A model generated the notes under the pieces. It was not told the origin of the DNA and searched no databases. It worked only from the letters and a program-made list of their open reading frames with translations. A program made the position numbers and the translations under genes. This document shows positions 7,848 to 17,268 of a stretch of 64,000 nt of DNA, piece after piece; position 1 is the first letter of the stretch; every line of letters begins with the position of its first letter. The stretch is from Bradyrhizobiaceae bacterium Ga0074131 (lineage in GTDB: Bacteria > Pseudomonadota > Alphaproteobacteria > Rhizobiales > Xanthobacteraceae): positions 124,001-188,000 of the forward strand of contig LNEC01000007.1 of NCBI GenBank assembly GCA_001464035.1, given 5' to 3'.

Positions 7848-8911
7848 TACGGCGTCAGCACCGCGCGGCCGACCAGTTTGCCCTTCTGCAGATCGAGCAG
7901 CGCCTGGTTGGCCTGGGCCAGCGGCATCGTCGTCACCGGGATCGGCGCGATCTTCTTGCTCCGCACCAGATCGAGCAGCTCCTTGGTCTCGCGCAGATTG
8001 CCGACATAGCTGCCCTGGATGGTGATCGCCTTGATCGGGATCAGCGGCAGCGCCCATGGCGCGCCGCCGCCGAACAGGCCGACAATCACGAGCTTGCCGC
8101 CCTTGGCAAGACAGTCGAAGCCGAGCTGGGCGGTCGCGGCATTGCCGACCAGATCGATCACGGCGCGGATCGGGCCGCCGGCGGCCTTGGACAGCTGCTC
8201 CAGCGCGTCGGGAGCCTTGCCGTCGACGGTCGCGAGCGCGCCCGCCGCCATCGCGGCTTCGCGTTTGCGCGCATCGATATCGACGACGATGGCGCCCTTG
8301 CCGCCCATCGCCTTCAGCAGCGAGAGCGCCATCAGGCCAAGGCCGCCGGCGCCGAAGATCACGATCGGGGTGTTGAAATCCTTCTCGACCTTCTTCAGCG
8401 CGCTGTAGGTGGTGACGCCCGAGCAGGCATAGGGCGCCGCAGTGACGGGATCGAGGCCATCGAGGTTGATCAGGTATTTCGGGTGCGGCACCGTCATGTG
8501 ATCGGCATAGCCGCCGTCGCAATAAACGCCGATCGCGTTCGGCTTGATGGCGCACATGTTCTCGTCGCCGCCGAGGCAGGTCTCGCATTTGCCACAGCCG
8601 AGCCAGGGATAGACCAGCACTACGTCGCCGACCTTGAGACCGGCGGTGTCCTTGGCATCCGGCCCGAATGCCAGCACTTCGCCGACGCTCTCATGGCCCA
8701 TGGTGCGCGGTAGCGACACGCCGCGGTCCTTCAGGGAAAGCGGCTTCCTGCCATGACCGAGGTCGTAGCCGCCTTCCCAGATGTGCAGGTCGCTGTGGCA
8801 GACGCCGGCCGCCTTGACCTTGAGCAACACCTGGGTGCCGCTCGGCTGCGGCGTCGGCGCATTCACTTCCTTCAAGGGGGCGTTGAAATCGGCAACCTGG
8901 AAACTCTTCAT
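7847..8911 (-). CDS. Zinc-dependent alcohol dehydrogenase (MDR superfamily)
   Basis: 354 residues. Catalytic zinc ligands are C38 (GVCHSD), H73 with E74 (MGHESVGE) and probably C163. The structural zinc lobe has C106, C109, C112 and C120 (GCGKCETCLGGDENMC). The Rossmann motif GAGGLG at 187-192 and an acidic residue at the end of the next strand (VVDIDARKREA) indicate NAD+ rather than NADP+. It is a soluble enzyme oxidising an alcohol to an aldehyde or ketone; the substrate is unknown. GGGAGAGAAG precedes ATG 8911. Downstream is the LeuB-like dehydrogenase in the same direction. Confidence 0.92.
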   Translation of the reverse strand: MKSFQVADFNAPLKEVNAPTPQPSGTQVLLKVKAAGVCHSDLHIWEGGYDLGHGRKPLSLKDRGVSLPRTMGHESVGEVLAFGPDAKDTAGLKVGDVVLVYPWLGCGKCETCLGGDENMCAIKPNAIGVYCDGGYADHMTVPHPKYLINLDGLDPVTAAPYACSGVTTYSALKKVEKDFNTPIVIFGAGGLGLMALSLLKAMGGKGAIVVDIDARKREAAMAAGALATVDGKAPDALEQLSKAAGGPIRAVIDLVGNAATAQLGFDCLAKGGKLVIVGLFGGGAPWALPLIPIKAITIQGSYVGNLRETKELLDLVRSKKIAPIPVTTMPLAQANQALLDLQKGKLVGRAVLTP

Positions 8912-8956
8912 CGCTTCTCTCCCGATAGTTCTTGCTTTTGGTTGGACAGCATGCCG

Positions 8957-9979
8957 TCAAATCGAGCGGCTCTCGCCGTTGTTAGACGCTTGGCCCGCCC
9001 CGATCAATGGATGATGGCAGGCGGCGAACTGCTCCGGCGCCACCTCGCGAAGCTCCGGCATTTCGTCGCTGCAGCGCTGGTCCGCGCGCGGGCAGCGGGT
9101 GCGAAAGCGGCAGCCGGAGGGTGGCGCGATCGGCGACGGCGGCTCGCCCACCGCCACGCTTTCGGCCGGCCGCACGTCCGGGTCCGGCACCGGGATCGCC
9201 TCGATCAGCAGCGCCGTATAGGGATGGGCGGGCTGCGCGAACAGCTGCTCGGATGGACCGACCTCGCAGAGCCGGCCGAGATACATCACGGCGACGCGGT
9301 CGCTGACCGCCTTCACGACAGCCAGATCGTGGGCGATGAACAGCAGCGTCAGCCCATAACGCGTCTTCATCTCTTCCAGCAGATTGAGGATCTGGGCGCG
9401 GATCGAGACATCGAGCGCCGAAACCGGCTCGTCGCAGATGATGAATTCGGGGCTTAGCACCAGCGCGCGCGCAATGCAGATGCGCTGGCACTGGCCGCCG
9501 GAAAACTCGTGCGGCAATCGTCCCATCACCAGCTCGGGGTCGAGCCCGACCGCGCCGAGCACGTCATGGACCAGTTGCTCGCGCTCCTTCGGATCCCGGA
9601 CGCCGGAAATCACCAGCGGTTCGGCGATGATATCGCCGATCCGCCGCCGCGGGTTCAGCGAGGCGATCGGATCCTGGAAGATCAGCTGCACGCGCCGGCG
9701 CATCCGCCGCAGCGTATCGCCCTGCATCGCCGTGAGGTCGTGGCCGTCGAACAGCACCTTGCCCGACACCGGCCTGCGCAATTGCAGTACCGCCCGGCCG
9801 AGCGTCGATTTTCCGCAGCCGGATTCCCCGACCAGGCCCAGCGTCTCGCCGCGCGCAATCTCGAGGCTGACGCTGGACACCGCATGGACGATCTTGTTGC
9901 CAACAGGATATTCGACGACGAGGTTTTCCACCCTCAGCAGGGGAGCGCCGGCGACGGATGGCGAAACGGGCTGCATCAT
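8957..9979 (-). CDS. Dipeptide/oligopeptide-type ABC transporter ATPase (DppF-like)
   Basis: 340 residues from ATG 9979, which overlaps the stop of the preceding ATPase gene (ATGA). A longer frame upstream is not needed. Walker A is GESGCGKSTLG, the signature is FSGGQCQRICIARAL, Walker B is FIICDEPVSALD. It ends in the oligopeptide-ATPase C-terminal domain with GCRFRTRCPRADQRC, a cysteine cluster that binds an iron-sulfur centre in some members. Second ATPase and last gene of a five-gene peptide-type importer operon (12784-14325 binding protein first). Confidence 0.93.
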   Translation of the reverse strand: MMQPVSPSVAGAPLLRVENLVVEYPVGNKIVHAVSSVSLEIARGETLGLVGESGCGKSTLGRAVLQLRRPVSGKVLFDGHDLTAMQGDTLRRMRRRVQLIFQDPIASLNPRRRIGDIIAEPLVISGVRDPKEREQLVHDVLGAVGLDPELVMGRLPHEFSGGQCQRICIARALVLSPEFIICDEPVSALDVSIRAQILNLLEEMKTRYGLTLLFIAHDLAVVKAVSDRVAVMYLGRLCEVGPSEQLFAQPAHPYTALLIEAIPVPDPDVRPAESVAVGEPPSPIAPPSGCRFRTRCPRADQRCSDEMPELREVAPEQFAACHHPLIGAGQASNNGESRSI

Positions 9980-10971
9980 GCGGGAACGCCGGCCGCGGTG
10001 TTGATCGGACGGAAGCAGGCAAACTGGTGCCCGGGCGAACCCGCCTCCTCCAGCCGCGGCTTCTCGCCGTGGCATTGCGCCCACGCATAACGGCAGCGCG
10101 GCGCAAACGAACATCCCGTTGTCGGCCGGGTCGGATCGGGCGGACGTCCCGAAATCGCCGGCAGCGGCGTATGCGGCCTCGCGTCGATCTTGGGGATCGC
10201 TGCCAGCAGCGCCTCGGTGTAGGGCATGTGCATCTTCTTGAACAGATCAGGCGTCGGCGCGCGTTCGACGACGCGGCCGGCATACATCACCGCCACCTCG
10301 TCGGTGCGGCCGGCGACGACGCCGAGGTCGTGGGTGATGATGATCATCGCCATGTGGCGGCGGCGCTGTTCGCGCGCCAGGAGATCGAGGATCTGCGCCT
10401 GGATCGTCACGTCGAGCGCGGTGGTCGGCTCGTCGGCAATCAGCAGTTTTGGTTCGCAAGACAGCGCGATCGCGATCGCGACCCGCTGCCGCATGCCGCC
10501 GGAAAGCTGATGCGGGTATTGCATCAACCGCTGCTCCGGCGCGGGAATGCCGACCGCCGCCAGCAACTCCACGCTGCGCATCCGTGCGGCCTGGCCATCG
10601 AGTTCGAGGTGCTCCTGCAGCGTCTCGATCAGCTGGGTGCCGATCGTCAACACCGGATTGAGCGAGGTCATTGGGTCCTGGAACACGACGGCGAGCGAAC
10701 GGCCGCGCAGCTTGCGCAGCCGTTCGGGTTCGAGATGCACGAGATCCTGGCCATCGAACATGACGCGGCCGGACAGCTTCGCCTTCTTGGGCAGCAGCTG
10801 CAGGATCGCGCGCGACAGCATGGTCTTGCCGCAACCGGATTCGCCGACGATGCCCAGCGTGCGGCCGGCGCCGATGCTCAGGTCGACCTGATCCACCGCG
10901 CGAAGATTGCCGCGCGGCGTCGGCAGATCGACCGATACCCCCTCGACGGAAAGCAGTGCGGGCTCCGTCAC
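9976..10971 (-). CDS. Dipeptide/oligopeptide-type ABC transporter ATPase (DppD-like)
   Basis: 331 residues from a GTG at 10971 that overlaps the stop of the permease gene upstream (GTGA). Upstream in-frame sequence is antisense-like shadow of that permease. Walker [10 protein letters not shown], signature [15 protein letters not shown], Walker [13 protein letters not shown], and the peptide-importer C-terminal cysteine segment [15 protein letters not shown]. It pairs with the DppF-like ATPase, whose start overlaps its stop by four bases. Coupled translation should keep the two ATPases equimolar. Confidence 0.93.
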   Translation of the reverse strand: MTEPALLSVEGVSVDLPTPRGNLRAVDQVDLSIGAGRTLGIVGESGCGKTMLSRAILQLLPKKAKLSGRVMFDGQDLVHLEPERLRKLRGRSLAVVFQDPMTSLNPVLTIGTQLIETLQEHLELDGQAARMRSVELLAAVGIPAPEQRLMQYPHQLSGGMRQRVAIAIALSCEPKLLIADEPTTALDVTIQAQILDLLAREQRRRHMAMIIITHDLGVVAGRTDEVAVMYAGRVVERAPTPDLFKKMHMPYTEALLAAIPKIDARPHTPLPAISGRPPDPTRPTTGCSFAPRCRYAWAQCHGEKPRLEEAGSPGHQFACFRPINTAAGVPA

Positions 10972-11840
10972 AGCGCGCCCTGACGCGGGTCGGTGAGGGC
11001 CCGCAGCGTATCGCCGACCAGGTTGAAGGAAAGCACGGTCAGGAACATCGTGACCGCGGGAATGAAGGCGAGCCGCGGCGCGATCTCCAGGCTCTCGCGT
11101 CCTTCGCCGATCATGATGCCCCAGCTCGAGATCGGCGGCGGCACACCGAGCCCGAGGAAGGACAGCGCGCCCTCGACGACGATGGTGACGGCGACGCCGA
11201 GCAGGAAGAACGCGAACAGCGGCAGGAAGACGTTGGGCAGCAGTTCGCGCAGCAGGATGCGCATGTGGTTCGCCCCCAGCGCCTGGGCCGCGATCACGAA
11301 TTCGCGCTGCGCCAGCGTCAGCGTCGTAGCCCGCGCCACCCGCATGAACGCCGGGATTCCGAGCACGCCGAGAATGGCGGTCAGGTTGACCAGCGACTGG
11401 CCGAGATAGGCGGTGACGGCCAGCGCCAGGATCAGCGGCGGAAACGCCAGTAGCACATCCATGCTGCCGACCACCAGCGTCTCGAAGCGGCCGCGAAAAT
11501 AGCCGGCGAGTATGCCGAGCGCGCCGCCGATCGTGAGGCCAATGACGGGCGCGCAAAGGCCGACGATCAGCGAAATGCGCGCGCCGTAGATCAGCCGCGA
11601 CAGCACGTCCCGCCCGAGGCCGTCGGTACCGAGCCAGTGCTCGGCCGAGATCGGCGCACGGCGCTCCAGCATGTCCATGTCGAAAGGGCTCGGCAATGGC
11701 AGCAGGTCGGCGAATGCGGCCAGCGCGAACACGAAGGTCATCCATCCGATCGCGATCCAGAACAGCGGCCCGAGTCGGCGCGCCCGCCGGACCGGGCTCG
11801 CGACGACGTCCTGGTCGATGCCGAGATCAAGCGTGGCCAT
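10968..11840 (-). CDS. Dipeptide-type ABC transporter permease (DppC-like)
   Basis: 290 residues, about six membrane segments, with an N-terminal cytoplasmic stretch and the LGTDGLGRDVLSRLIYGARI motif typical of DppC/OppC. The EAA loop is around QALGANHMRILLRELLPNV, which docks on the ATPases. The start codon lies inside the end of the DppB-like gene (14-base overlap), and its stop overlaps the start of the DppD-like gene. Confidence 0.93.
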   Translation of the reverse strand: MATLDLGIDQDVVASPVRRARRLGPLFWIAIGWMTFVFALAAFADLLPLPSPFDMDMLERRAPISAEHWLGTDGLGRDVLSRLIYGARISLIVGLCAPVIGLTIGGALGILAGYFRGRFETLVVGSMDVLLAFPPLILALAVTAYLGQSLVNLTAILGVLGIPAFMRVARATTLTLAQREFVIAAQALGANHMRILLRELLPNVFLPLFAFFLLGVAVTIVVEGALSFLGLGVPPPISSWGIMIGEGRESLEIAPRLAFIPAVTMFLTVLSFNLVGDTLRALTDPRQGAL

Positions 11841-12777
11841 GACGAATCCTGGGATCGAGCACGGCGTAGAGCATGTCGACGATGAAATTGATCAGCACGT
11901 AGCCAAGCGCGACGATCAGCACCACGCCCTGCAGGATGATCAGGTCGCGGGTAAAGATGGCGCTGAGCAGCAGCCGGCCGATCCCCGGCAGCGCGAAGAT
12001 CGATTCGACGATCACGGTGCCGCCGATCAGGCGGCCGATATTGATGCCGGTGACGGTAACCAACGTCAGCGACGAGGGCTTCAAGGCATGCACCAGCAGG
12101 ATGCGCGACGGCTTCAGGCCCTTGGCGCGCGCCATCGCGATGTAATCCTCCTGCAGGGTCGCGATCATGTCGGAACGCAGCACGCGCATCAGCACCGGCC
12201 ACTCGCCGAGCGCCAAGGTCAGGGCCGGCAGCAGGAAACTCCGCAGATTTCCGATCGGGTCCTCGTGGAACGGCACATAGCCGGTCGCCGGCAGCCACCG
12301 CAGCTCGACCGCGAACAGATAGATGAGGAGGATGGCCGAGAGAAACGCCGGCACCGAGAGCATGCTGAAGGCGCTGCCGGTCATGAAACGGTCGAAGGCG
12401 CTGCCGCTGCGCACCGCGCAGGCGATCGCCAAGGGAATGCCGATCGCCAATGCGCCGAGCTGGGCCAGCAGCATCAGCTCCAGCGACACCGGCAGCCGTT
12501 CCGCCACCGCCTGCAGCACGGTTTGCCCGGTGCGGAACGACCTTCCGAAATCGCCCTGCAGCACATGACCGAGCCAGGACAGGTAACGCCACCAGATCGG
12601 CTGGTCGAGCCCCATGTCATGGCGCAGCGCCGCCACCTTCTCAGGCGTCGCCTGGTCGCCGAGGATGGTGTAGGCGAGATCGCCCGGCAGCAGCGACGCG
12701 ATGAGAAATGTCAGCAACGATACCGCGAGCAGGACCGGCACGAGATAGAGGAGCCTTCGAGCGAAAAAACCCAGCAT
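11827..12777 (-). CDS. Dipeptide-type ABC transporter permease (DppB-like)
   Basis: 316 residues. The N-terminus FFARRLLYLVPVLLAVSLLT is a first membrane helix typical of DppB/OppB. Six membrane segments in all and the EAA loop ARAKGLKPSRILLVHALKPS are visible. Follows the binding-protein gene by six bases and overlaps the DppC-like gene by 14. Substrate cannot be read from the permease. Confidence 0.93.
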   Translation of the reverse strand: MLGFFARRLLYLVPVLLAVSLLTFLIASLLPGDLAYTILGDQATPEKVAALRHDMGLDQPIWWRYLSWLGHVLQGDFGRSFRTGQTVLQAVAERLPVSLELMLLAQLGALAIGIPLAIACAVRSGSAFDRFMTGSAFSMLSVPAFLSAILLIYLFAVELRWLPATGYVPFHEDPIGNLRSFLLPALTLALGEWPVLMRVLRSDMIATLQEDYIAMARAKGLKPSRILLVHALKPSSLTLVTVTGINIGRLIGGTVIVESIFALPGIGRLLLSAIFTRDLIILQGVVLIVALGYVLINFIVDMLYAVLDPRIRHGHA

Positions 12778-12783
12778 CGAGAG

Positions 12784-14325
12784 CTATTCCAGCCAGACGC
12801 CCGATACGTCGATCACCCCGCTATACATCTTTGGCAGGCCTTTGACCTTCGCGCTGGATAACGCGTAATAGGTGTTCTGGAAGGTCCAGAACCAGATCGC
12901 TTCCTTGTTCACGAGTCGGCTGACGGCACAATAATCCTCGATCCGCTTGGCCTGGTCCGCCGTGACCCGCGCCCGCTCCAGCAGCATGTCGAGTTCGGGA
13001 TTCGAATAATTGGCGAGCGCCACCGGGCTGCCGGTGCGGAAATTGGCGTACATCTGCGCATCGGGATCGGCGAGATCGACGATCCGCCACGGCGTCAACT
13101 GGAACTGGCGCATGAAGGCGCGCGGCACGACGGTGGCCTGATCGACCTGCTCGATCTCCATGTTGGCGCCGACCTGCTTCCAGAATTGCTGCAGGACCTG
13201 ACCGACCGTGCGCCCGCGCGGCGTCGCGGTGACGATCATCTTGAAATCAACCGGCTTGCCGTAATCCTTGATCAGCGCCTTGGCCTTCTCGATATCGAAA
13301 GGCAGCGCGCCATCGTCCTTGCATTTGACCCACGAACCGTCGCCGAAAGGATTGCTGGCCGGCCGGGCCAGACCATTGGTGATCGCCTGCGACATCTTCT
13401 TGCGGTCGAGCGCCATCACCAGGGCCTGGCGCACCCGCACATCGTCGAACGGCGCGACCTTGGTGTTGAAGGCGTAGACCTGAGCGCCGGAGCCGACATA
13501 GGTATGGACCTTGAATTTGGGGTCCTTCTGGGCCTTCTGAATGTTGTCAGCGTCGTATTCATCGTCCCAGATCACATCGGCTTCGCCCGATTGCAGGCTG
13601 GCGAAGCGCGACTGCGCATCCGGCAACGGCTTCAGCACGAGACGATCGAGATAGGGACGCCCCTTGTTCCAGTAGTCAGGATTGCGTTCGAGAACCATTC
13701 GATCGCCGGCGGCCCATGACTTCAATACATAAGGGCCGGTGCCGACGGGATTTCGGTTGTATTCGTCGCCCTTGGTCTTCCAAGCCGTCGGTGACTGCAT
13801 GACCCAGTTCGAACTTGGAATAGTGATGATCGCCGGGAAGTTTACCGACGGATCGTTCAGATTATACACCAGGGTCAGTTCGTCCGGCGCCTGCGCATCC
13901 TTGATACCGGAGATGTAGAAGGCGCAGCGGCACTTGTTGGCCGGATCCTTCTGCCGGTCGAAGTTCGCTTTGGCTGCCGCGGCATTGAAGGGCGTGCCGT
14001 CGTGGAATTTGACGCCGGGCCGCAGCTTGAAGGTCCAGGTCTTGAAATCTTCCGACGACGACCAGGACAGCGCGAGCTTCGGCTGCGCCACGCCCTTGTC
14101 ATCGAGATAGGTCAGCGTGTCGAAAATCGCCGCAGCCGCCGTGCTCGCTGCCGTATCGAACACCCCGACCTTCAGTGGGTCGAAACCGGGAATATCGGCC
14201 TCGAGGCCGACGGTGATGCTGCCGCCCTGCTTTTGGGCGCCGGCGGGGCTTGCGATCAAGGCAATGCCGAATACCGCCACACAAAATATCCGCGCAAGCG
14301 CGCGCGAGCGGGTTGCCGCTTTCAT
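12784..14325 (-). CDS. Extracellular solute-binding protein of a peptide-type ABC importer (SBP family 5)
   Basis: 513 residues with a cleavable signal peptide (basic start, hydrophobic IFCVAVFGIALIAS, cleavage after AGA). Mature features of family 5: ITVGLEADIPGFDPL, FKLRPGVKFHDGTPFNAAA and VRQALVMALDRKKMSQAI. Periplasmic ligand capture for the permeases and ATPases encoded immediately downstream. Family 5 proteins bind peptides but also opines, nickel chelates, sugars or glutathione, so the ligand is open. GGAGGAAG precedes ATG 14325. It is the first gene of the operon. A CoA-transferase gene lies 142 bases upstream in the same direction. Confidence 0.92.
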   Translation of the reverse strand: MKAATRSRALARIFCVAVFGIALIASPAGAQKQGGSITVGLEADIPGFDPLKVGVFDTAASTAAAAIFDTLTYLDDKGVAQPKLALSWSSSEDFKTWTFKLRPGVKFHDGTPFNAAAAKANFDRQKDPANKCRCAFYISGIKDAQAPDELTLVYNLNDPSVNFPAIITIPSSNWVMQSPTAWKTKGDEYNRNPVGTGPYVLKSWAAGDRMVLERNPDYWNKGRPYLDRLVLKPLPDAQSRFASLQSGEADVIWDDEYDADNIQKAQKDPKFKVHTYVGSGAQVYAFNTKVAPFDDVRVRQALVMALDRKKMSQAITNGLARPASNPFGDGSWVKCKDDGALPFDIEKAKALIKDYGKPVDFKMIVTATPRGRTVGQVLQQFWKQVGANMEIEQVDQATVVPRAFMRQFQLTPWRIVDLADPDAQMYANFRTGSPVALANYSNPELDMLLERARVTADQAKRIEDYCAVSRLVNKEAIWFWTFQNTYYALSSAKVKGLPKMYSGVIDVSGVWLE

Positions 14326-14467
14326 GGATGCTTCCTCCGATAGACCTGTCGTCCGGTATTCCGGATCGTCGACGACTGTCCGTCAGATTGGCTGGAATCG
14401 CGCGCCCGGGCAAGGCCGCAAGATAGGCGCCGGATGAAAAGCCGAGGGCCTTGCGGCGGGCGCTTCG

Positions 14468-15643
14468 TCAGCCCGGCGCCGCCACCATCCGCTTTCCCGT
14501 GAAGGCTGCTATTTCCTCGTCCGAAAGACCGGTTTCCCGGAGATACGCGACCGTGTGTTGGCCCAGGGTCGCCATCCGCTTGGCCGCCGAGACATTGGCC
14601 CCGGACATGCGGAACGGCAGGTTGAGAACCTTGAACGTGCCGCCGCCATCTTCCACCTCGGCGAGCGCGCCACGATGGGCGATCTGCGGATCGCCCATCG
14701 CCTGCGCCACCGTGCGGTAGGCCGAACTGGGGACACCCTCGGCATTGAGCGCGCTGAGACATTTTTCGGTCGTCATCGCGCGCGACCAGGCTTCAACGCC
14801 GTCCATCAAGTCAGCCCAGTTGTCGCGGCGATCGGCATAAACCGCGAAACGCGGATCGCTGACCCATTCCGGGCGCCCGATCACCTTCATCAGGCCCTGA
14901 AAAGTTTTCTCGCTGGCGATGGCGACCATCACAAATCCATCGGCCGTTGCGATCGGCCCGAACATCGGACGCTGGGTCGGCTTCACCTCGAATTGCGACC
15001 ATTGCATTTCATTGAGCGTCAGGCTGAGCATCGATTCCAGCATCGAGACGTCGATGTGCTGGCCCAGCTCGGTGCCGTGGCGCTGATACAGCGCCGCCGA
15101 GATGGCGCCGAAGGCATAGACGCCGGTGAGCACGTCGGCGTGATAGATGCCGCAATAGTCCGGTCGGCTTCGGCCGGGCTGGTAGGCCAGATGCGCCATG
15201 TCGTAGCCGGAGGCGGCGTGGATGACAGGCGCATAGGCCGGCAATTCCGCCGATGGCCCGGTCTGGCCGTATCCGGAGATCGAGCAGTAGATCAGCTTCG
15301 GATTGAGTTCCTTCAGCGCGCCGTAGTCGAGCTTGAGCCGGCGCATCACGCCGGGGCGAAAATTCTCGACCAGGACATCGGTGCTTGCGGTCAGCCGGCG
15401 AATGACCTCGATCCCTTCTGATGATTTCAGATCGAGCACCAGACTGTTCTTGCCGACATTGAGCTGGCCGAACGCGGTGCTGCAATGGTTGCGGACCGGC
15501 GGACGCGTCCGCATCGTCTCACCTTCGGTGGTCTCGATCTTGATGACCTCCGCCCCCATGTCGGCCAGCATCCGCGTGCAATGCGGCCCGGCAATGGTGG
15601 TCGAAAAATCGAGCACGCGCAGGCCTTCGAAACTCTTTGTCAA
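14468..15643 (-). CDS. CaiB/BaiF family (type III) CoA transferase
   Basis: 391 residues. Family motifs: LRVLDFSTTIAGPHCTRMLA at the start, VENFRPGV at 92-99, and YHADVLTGVYA with D170 as the likely catalytic aspartate that forms the acyl-enzyme anhydride. The enzyme moves CoA between carboxylic acids; donor and acceptor are unknown. The start is a TTG at 15643 with GAGGG four bases upstream; no in-frame ATG fits. The neighbouring ABC operon, in the same direction, may import the acid that is activated, but this is inference. Confidence 0.9.
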   Translation of the reverse strand: MTKSFEGLRVLDFSTTIAGPHCTRMLADMGAEVIKIETTEGETMRTRPPVRNHCSTAFGQLNVGKNSLVLDLKSSEGIEVIRRLTASTDVLVENFRPGVMRRLKLDYGALKELNPKLIYCSISGYGQTGPSAELPAYAPVIHAASGYDMAHLAYQPGRSRPDYCGIYHADVLTGVYAFGAISAALYQRHGTELGQHIDVSMLESMLSLTLNEMQWSQFEVKPTQRPMFGPIATADGFVMVAIASEKTFQGLMKVIGRPEWVSDPRFAVYADRRDNWADLMDGVEAWSRAMTTEKCLSALNAEGVPSSAYRTVAQAMGDPQIAHRGALAEVEDGGGTFKVLNLPFRMSGANVSAAKRMATLGQHTVAYLRETGLSDEEIAAFTGKRMVAAPG

Positions 15644-15843
15644 ATTACCCTCATCGTTGTCAGCTACCTTCTTGCTCCCCGGACGCCTGATCCGGCGCGG
15701 CGAACCCTAAATTGCGCAGCTCAACCTGGGAAGCGTTTCTCCCGTCACCCGCCCTTTGAGCCGCGCCGATGCCCTCGGCCGATGCACTCGAAAGCGAAAC
15801 TGGAACCATTCTTGCATAGCCTGAGTTGGCGCGAGGGCGTTTC

Positions 15844-17259
15844 TTGAAAGTATTGTTCGTTACCACGGAAATGGATGATTTCGTCCGGGTGGGCGGGCTC
15901 GCGGCCGTTTCAGCGGCGCTGCCGCGGGCACTACGCTCCCTCAGCGACGTCAGGATCATCCTCCCCGGCTACCGCGACGTGGTCGAACAATTCCTGCACA
16001 TCGAGATCGTCGGTCAATGCCCTGCGCTGGCAGACATGCCGGCCTGCTCGCTCGGGCTGACGGCGACCAGGGACGGGCTGCCGGTTTACGTTCTGCTCTG
16101 CCCGCAACTTTATGACCGCCCGGGCAATCCGTATGGCGACACCTCGGGCCGGGACTGGCCCGACAACGACGTACGCTTCGGACGATTTGCCTCCGCCGCT
16201 GCCCAATTGGCGGCCGGCACTCTGGACAAAAATTGGGCAGCGGACCTGGTTCACGCCAATGACTGGCAGGCCGCGTTGGTGCCGGCCTACCTCGCCTGGC
16301 GCGCGGTCAGAATCCCCACCATCCTGACCATCCATAACCTCGCCTATCAGGGCCTGTTTCCGAGGGAGTCGCTGCGCCGGATCGGCGCGCCCGAAGCCTC
16401 CTTCCATATCGATGGCCTCGAATTCTACGACAAACTGTCTTTTCTCAAGGGCGGCATCGTCTACGCGTCCCATCTCACCACCGTGAGCGAAACCTATGCG
16501 AAGGAGATCACCACGTCGGAGTTCGGCTGCGGGCTCGAGGGCCTGCTTCGCCAGCGCTCCGACGCAGCACGGCTCACCGGAATCCTGAACGGCATCGACG
16601 AGAGCTGGGATCCCCGGGTCTGCGCCCAGCTGGCGCAGCCGTTCGGCGCGGGGGACTGGGACGGCAAGCAGGCGAACTCGGATTACGTCCGCCAGCAGTT
16701 CGGCCTCGCGCTGTCGCGCGGCCCGATTTTCGGGCTGGTCGCGCGTCTGGTGCACCAGAAGGGCGTCGATCTCGTGCTGGCGGCCGCGGACGAGATCATC
16801 GCGTCCGGCGGCCAGATCATCGTGACCGGCAGCGGCGAGCCTGTCATCGAGCAAGCGCTGGTCGATGCGCACCGCCGCCGGCCGGATGCGATCGGCGTCG
16901 CCATCGGTTTCAATGACGGACAGGCCCGCCGGATCTTTGCCGGCAGCGACTTTACCCTGATGCCGTCGCGGTTCGAGCCCTGCGGCCTGAGCCAGATGTA
17001 TGCGCAAAGGTTCGGATCGCTGCCGATCGGCCACCAGACCGGCGGCCTCGCCGAAACCATCACCGACGGCGAAACCGGATTTCTGTTCAAGCAGCCATCG
17101 ACCGAATCGTTCCTCGGCGGCGTCCGCCGCGCCTTTTCGGCCTTCAATGCCAAGGATCGCCTCGACTCGATGCGGCGCAGCGCGATGTCTCGGTCGTTCA
17201 GCTGGGGCACTTCGGCCGCCTGTTACGACGCGCTGTACCGGAAAACCATGTTTTCCTAA
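15844..17259 (+). CDS. glgA: Glycogen synthase (ADP-glucose, GT5)
   Basis: 471 residues from TTG 15844, chosen because GAGGG lies six bases upstream and the protein then starts MKVLFVTTEMDD as GlgA should. It adds glucose from ADP-glucose to glycogen. The N-terminal loop reads RVGGLAAVSAALP: R15 stands where E. coli GlgA has the ADP-glucose-binding K15 (KTGGLADV). The C-terminal donor site is canonical (SRFEPCGLSQMYAQ, QTGGLAETITDGETGF). No other glycogen gene is adjacent; a debranching-type enzyme and a GT4 enzyme lie 23 kb away. Convergent with a patatin gene 9 bases downstream. Confidence 0.9.
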   Translation: MKVLFVTTEMDDFVRVGGLAAVSAALPRALRSLSDVRIILPGYRDVVEQFLHIEIVGQCPALADMPACSLGLTATRDGLPVYVLLCPQLYDRPGNPYGDTSGRDWPDNDVRFGRFASAAAQLAAGTLDKNWAADLVHANDWQAALVPAYLAWRAVRIPTILTIHNLAYQGLFPRESLRRIGAPEASFHIDGLEFYDKLSFLKGGIVYASHLTTVSETYAKEITTSEFGCGLEGLLRQRSDAARLTGILNGIDESWDPRVCAQLAQPFGAGDWDGKQANSDYVRQQFGLALSRGPIFGLVARLVHQKGVDLVLAAADEIIASGGQIIVTGSGEPVIEQALVDAHRRRPDAIGVAIGFNDGQARRIFAGSDFTLMPSRFEPCGLSQMYAQRFGSLPIGHQTGGLAETITDGETGFLFKQPSTESFLGGVRRAFSAFNAKDRLDSMRRSAMSRSFSWGTSAACYDALYRKTMFS

Positions 17260-17268
17260 AGCGTCACG

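Noticed and set aside
10972..11745. N-terminal extension of the DppD-like ATPase
   Set aside because: The in-frame upstream region is the DppC gene read in another frame; GTG 10971 with GTGA overlap is the sensible start.
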